Shown here: positions 61,087 through 64,000 of the stretch, piece after piece
How positions within the stretch are numbered: position 1 is the first letter of the stretch
How the letters are laid out: every line of letters starts with the position of its first letter
DNA from: Cryptomeria japonica
Taxonomy: Eukaryota > Streptophyta > Pinopsida > Cupressales > Cupressaceae
Length of the DNA: 64,000 bases
Assembly: GCF_030272615.1 (NCBI RefSeq)
Contig: NC_081412.1
Location: forward strand, 106,086,296-106,150,295
Direction: 5' to 3'
Notes under the pieces: model-generated
What the model saw: only the letters and a program-made list of their open reading frames with translations
The model's database searches: none
What the model was told of the DNA's origin: nothing
Made by a program: the position numbers and the translations under genes

Positions 61087-61669
61087 CACATCCTTCTAAA
61101 AAAGTATACACTATCACTATAAAATGGGATCCCACTATATTTCAAAGATGGGGAGAGATGGAAGAGGAAGATCTTTACAAAATGCTTTATAGAGAACTTG
61201 AAGAGGAATTTACATAAGATCACATCAAAATACCATGTGATAAGTATGGCAAAGGCTTTAAGTTCTCACAAAAATTTGGATATGATGGTAAAGGCCCTCT
61301 TGGGTTACAAAAGAAAGGAATTGTTGAACCATTGAAACCAGAGTTAACATTCAAGAATCAACGCTCCAAAGGACTTGGCTTCATACCTTTCAAATTACAT
61401 ACTCACAATTCTAAAGAAGTATTACAAATCACGAATTATATCTCCACTAGGGACCAACAATGAGAGAAATACTATTCCACATGCTCTAATGAATGGGAAT
61501 GGAGTTCAGATAAGTCATCAAGTGACTATGATCTCAGTGAAACATTCAGAGAACGAGGTGAACCCTCAGAAAAAGAAGAGTTTAACAAAAAATTCAGAGT
61601 TGGTCAAGTAACCCTATCAGAGCCTACATATCAAGAAAAGAAAGATAGTGGAGAACCGTGGATAAAAAT
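61087..61669 (+). pseudogene. G2 continuation with a G-patch domain
   Basis: The plus-strand frame gives an acidic helix (EEEDLYKMLYRELEEEF), a stop, then KYGKGFKFSQKFGYDGKGPL and GLQKKGIVEPL (61,242-61,340). The glycine spacing G-x-G...FGYDGKGPLG...KKG is that of a G-patch (D111) motif, an RNA-binding glycine-rich motif. Betaretroviruses carry one at the protease C-terminus. A region with 'SDYDLSETFRERGEPSEKEE' follows to the copia LTR. The linkage to the G2 protease is inferred by removing the LTR at 60,305-61,086. Confidence 0.65.
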
Positions 61670-62474
61670 TGTTAGGAAAGTTACCGATACTAAGAGGGGG
61701 GGGTGAATCAGTATATAACCAGTAATTAGAATTTCTGAACTTAAAACATGCAAAACATATTGTAACAGTGTATCGATATGCAAGAAATAATGTAATAAAC
61801 AGAAATGAAAGAAACCACATGAAAATCACACCATAACACAATGATTTAATGAGGAAACCCTGTGTGGGAAAAACTTCAGTGGGATTTGTGACCCACAATA
61901 TTCACTTACTGCCCAATAAGAGAATATTGCTTACAATAGGGGCCTGCACATGCAGGAAGGCCAACTGCCTAGAGCTCACTACTCAAATGGGAAGTCTCAC
62001 TGACTTACAATATGGATTATATAAATCCAATAACTTGTATTGTTTTACAATAGCATCTTCAATGCCAGATTTAGTACCGGTTCCTGCTCTGTTCTTTACA
62101 TATACCCCTTAACCTATATTTTGCACAATAGGTCTGCCTAATCTTTTCTCCTTACTTTTTCGCTTACATCACTTCCTTACAAAATGTCTACAATGATCTC
62201 TTTTATATATAAGAGTCATTTTACAATGATATCAAGTCGGCTTACAAAGTTTTCAACTAATAAACAAAATATGATATATCAAAAATCCTGTCGGCCTCTG
62301 TGCCGGTATGCTTCCTTTCTCTGTGCCGGTGTCAGTGTCCTTAGTGCCGATGTAGAGTGTGTTCTTCTGATGCCAGTGTAATGCCTTGCTGGTGCCATAG
62401 GATTGTAAGGTTGCCATCAATGACAAAACCTTCAATCACATACAATGTCTCATTGGAGTGTGTATATGCCAACA
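61670..62474 (-). repeat. Copia 3' LTR
   Basis: It runs TGTTAGGAAAGTTACC...TATGCCAACA, with the G-run near 61,695, 'gtgtgggaaaaacttcagtggg' near 61,861 and 'aggaaggccaactgcctagagc' near 61,955. The small ORFs on either strand are not genes. Confidence 0.85.
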
Positions 62475-62610
62475 ATCTCCCCCTTTGGCATTGATGGCAA
62501 CACTCATGAGAAATTTCAAAAGTGTATCCAAAAATGTGAAGTCCAAAAATGTGTGCTCCCCCTAAGCATATGATTTCTGTGATATTTGAATTTTCTCATA
62601 CCACTACTCC
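62475..62610 (-). promoter_or_regulatory. Multiple polypurine tracts
   Basis: The minus strand reads CCAAAGGGGGAGAT at 62,475-62,488 (adjoining the LTR), TTAGGGGGAGCAC near 62,560 and CCAAAGGGGGAGTAG near 62,605. The first is the likely primer of plus-strand synthesis. Confidence 0.75.
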
Positions 62611-62662
62611 CCCTTTGGCATCAATGACAAAGGTTGTCAAGATATCAGTAGAGTTTGTAGTT

Positions 62663-64000
62663 TCAACCTTGTAACTGGGTAGTTACAATTTGAAATAGAT
62701 CCGTCAAAATCAAGTTTATACTCTCCATAAACTTTTTACTATCTCTTATTGTTGTCTCTATCCTTTTAGCTATACCGTTGAGATGCTGCAAATGCTCTGT
62801 CGATGTTTTCTGTCCCTGTATTAGTGCCTCAGATATTTCTTTCTGTAATGATGCTAGATAGTCCAATCTTGGACTCAGTTTTAATCTTAGATGCTTTGCC
62901 TTATTCACTATTCTCTCCTTTTCTCTTTCTAATTTAAGTAATTCTTCCTCAAAATTTGTTATCTTTTGCTCAAAAACTGATAATGTATCAGGTGAGTTAA
63001 CAAAATTATCAGCAAGTTTATTGATTTCATCCTGTACCTTGCTTATTTTCTTATCTATATCTATAGTCAAAAAGTTTGTCTTACAGGTGTCTTTGTACAG
63101 AGTTTTGTACTCTTTCAATAAGTTACACAGTTCTGGTAGAAGTGTGTCAAAATCTCTAGTACACTTCTTTATCTGCTCATCAAAGAATCTTTGTTTTTCA
63201 ATTTCTAATTTATCCTTCAATGCCTCTTTCTTTATTTTCTCAATGTTTTCTGTGATATATTTACACAAGGTATCAAATTGTCCTAAAGAATCTTTATTGT
63301 CTATATTACAGTTAGGAACAAGTACCTTCAAAATTGGTATGGTGTCATTCATTGCCTTATAAGCTTGTGAGCTGCAATCTATTATCTTTTTAATTGAATC
63401 TAATAGTACTTCAGTCACATTAGTTGATTTGTAGCCTGATGATGAGGAACCTACATTCAGAGTACCACCGGTGGAAGTAACCAAGCTTTTATTAACCTCT
63501 GGTAGGTCTGTTTGTGTCTGCATTTCTTTAAGCAATGGTTTGTGTGCTTCTCCAGTTGTCGGTGGCACTGTTTCCTTATGAACCTGTTCCTGTTCTGGAG
63601 CCTTTTGCTCTATTTGTTTCTCTGATTGTTGCAATGTCTCGGTCTCAGTTTGAGTTTCTACCTGTTGCTCTTTGACATCTGTCGGTTTCTCCTGTGTGTT
63701 TTCATTTTGCTCATCTACCGGAGACTCACTAGCCATGTCAGTCTTATCAGTTGTATCTTTGTCTACCACAATGTTGATTTTTTGAGTATCAACATCCATT
63801 GTATATAAGACTTCAAAATTAGGATTGACATCCTCTACATCCATACTTTCAACTGTCGGTTGATCTTTTGTAGCTGTTGTTGTTACCGGTGGAGTAATCA
63901 AAGGAGGTGGGGGTAAGTTGTCTTTAACCTTGATACTAGGTGGTCCACCAACTTTACCTTTACTCTTGTCTCTTTCCTTCTGATAAACCTTTATAGGTTT
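62663..64000 (-). CDS. Long ORF between pol position and 3' LTR, coiled-coil, function unknown (partial)
   Basis: The frame is open from the window edge (64,000) to a stop at 62,663, at least 445 codons without interruption. The first 45 residues in the window are basic and proline-rich (KVYQKERDKSKGKVGGPPS, then NLPPPPLITPP). About 130 residues rich in Glu, Gln, Thr and Lys follow, then some 250 residues of predicted helix with heptad leucines and many charged residues (for example 'FEEELLKLEREKERIVNKAK', HLRLKLSPRLDYL). I see no Cys/His knuckle, protease, integrase or RT motif, no signal peptide and no membrane span. It sits where Sireviruses place an envelope-like ORF, but it could equally be gag of a non-autonomous relative. 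A small plant gene is unlikely this close to an LTR. Confidence 0.6.
   Translation of the reverse strand, partial: KPIKVYQKERDKSKGKVGGPPSIKVKDNLPPPPLITPPVTTTATKDQPTVESMDVEDVNPNFEVLYTMDVDTQKINIVVDKDTTDKTDMASESPVDEQNENTQEKPTDVKEQQVETQTETETLQQSEKQIEQKAPEQEQVHKETVPPTTGEAHKPLLKEMQTQTDLPEVNKSLVTSTGGTLNVGSSSSGYKSTNVTEVLLDSIKKIIDCSSQAYKAMNDTIPILKVLVPNCNIDNKDSLGQFDTLCKYITENIEKIKKEALKDKLEIEKQRFFDEQIKKCTRDFDTLLPELCNLLKEYKTLYKDTCKTNFLTIDIDKKISKVQDEINKLADNFVNSPDTLSVFEQKITNFEEELLKLEREKERIVNKAKHLRLKLSPRLDYLASLQKEISEALIQGQKTSTEHLQHLNGIAKRIETTIRDSKKFMESINLILTDLFQIVTTQLQG

Larger units (their letters stand above)
46851..61669 (+). mobile_element. Gypsy element G2, 5' LTR to protease/G-patch, truncated on the right
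   Basis: The element starts with an LTR (46,851), has a leader, gag, CHHC knuckle, protease and G-patch, and is then cut by a copia LTR at 61,670. RT, integrase and 3' LTR are not in the window. LINE-2 interrupts the LTR and a solo-like copia LTR (60,305-61,086) interrupts the region between protease and G-patch. Confidence 0.7.
61670..64000 (-). mobile_element. Copia element with multiple polypurine tracts, 3' end only
   Basis: The 3' LTR is at 61,670-62,474, followed by purine tracts (on the minus strand) at 62,475-62,488, about 62,560 and about 62,604. A long minus-strand ORF then extends past the right edge. The 5 bp before the LTR are AAAAT; the partner lies outside the window. Confidence 0.75.

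Noticed and set aside
60305-62474. A complete small copia element bounded by the two LTRs
   Set aside because: The DNA between carries the G2 G-patch frame, and there is no copia primer site or polypurine tract there.
1-64000. CRISPR arrays, bacterial operons, rRNA or tRNA genes
   Set aside because: No regular repeat-spacer array and no tRNA cloverleaf or rRNA sequence was seen; the only tRNA-like strings are primer-binding sites.

Overview
This window reads as heterochromatic, repeat-dominated DNA from a large plant genome. The evidence is that every recognisable coding trace is a retrotransposon protein (Ty1/copia, Ty3/gypsy or L1-type LINE), the LTRs are long, insertions sit inside insertions, and most reading frames carry stops. 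The families and long LTRs would fit a gymnosperm such as a conifer, but that is an inference I cannot test here. I found no convincing host gene, no tRNA or rRNA gene and no CRISPR array.

Layout. 1-1.34 kb: copia LTR (+). 1.34-7.8 kb: decayed minus-strand gypsy-like element with LTR remnants at both ends, an aspartic-protease/proline-rich remnant, and a copia 3' end (5.05-6.72 kb) in its middle. 7.8-8.5 kb: gypsy gag remnant with a tRNA-iMet-type primer site. 8.5-12.3 kb: AT-rich, mostly unassignable. 12.3-14.4 kb: gypsy LTR, primer site and leader (+). 14.4-17.1 kb: truncated copia LTR and a minus-strand copia pol piece. 17.1-18.8 kb: gag of a plus-strand gypsy element (G1), which resumes at 45.8-46.85 kb.

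The centre is a nest whose boundaries can be read directly from target-site duplications (TSDs). G1 is split by a minus-strand LTR element with gag and protease but no polymerase (18,833-45,770; TSD CAACT; tRNA-Trp primer site). Its left LTR is split by LINE-1 (19,037-35,011; 18-bp TSD). The third open reading frame of LINE-1 is split by a complete copia element (19,398-30,082; TSD CTCCT). The copia gag is split by a 3.9-kb TG...CA insertion with one terminus at each end, probably a solo LTR (24,495-28,403; TSD ATAGT).

From 46.85 kb a second plus-strand gypsy element (G2) begins inside the G1 gag. Its 5' LTR is split by a near-complete LINE-2 (47,112-54,260; TSD ACTTCCTCTATT). Gag, a CHHC knuckle, a protease and a G-patch follow up to 61.67 kb, interrupted by one copia LTR (60.3-61.1 kb). 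The window ends in a minus-strand copia element whose 3' LTR and multiple polypurine tracts are followed by a long clean ORF that runs off the right edge.

The items most worth a second look are the extra ORF downstream of RNase H in both LINEs, the gag/protease-only element with its atypical protease active site, the G-patch after the G2 protease, the unexplained 3.66-kb segment inside one LTR, and the intact ORF next to the 3' LTR at the right edge.
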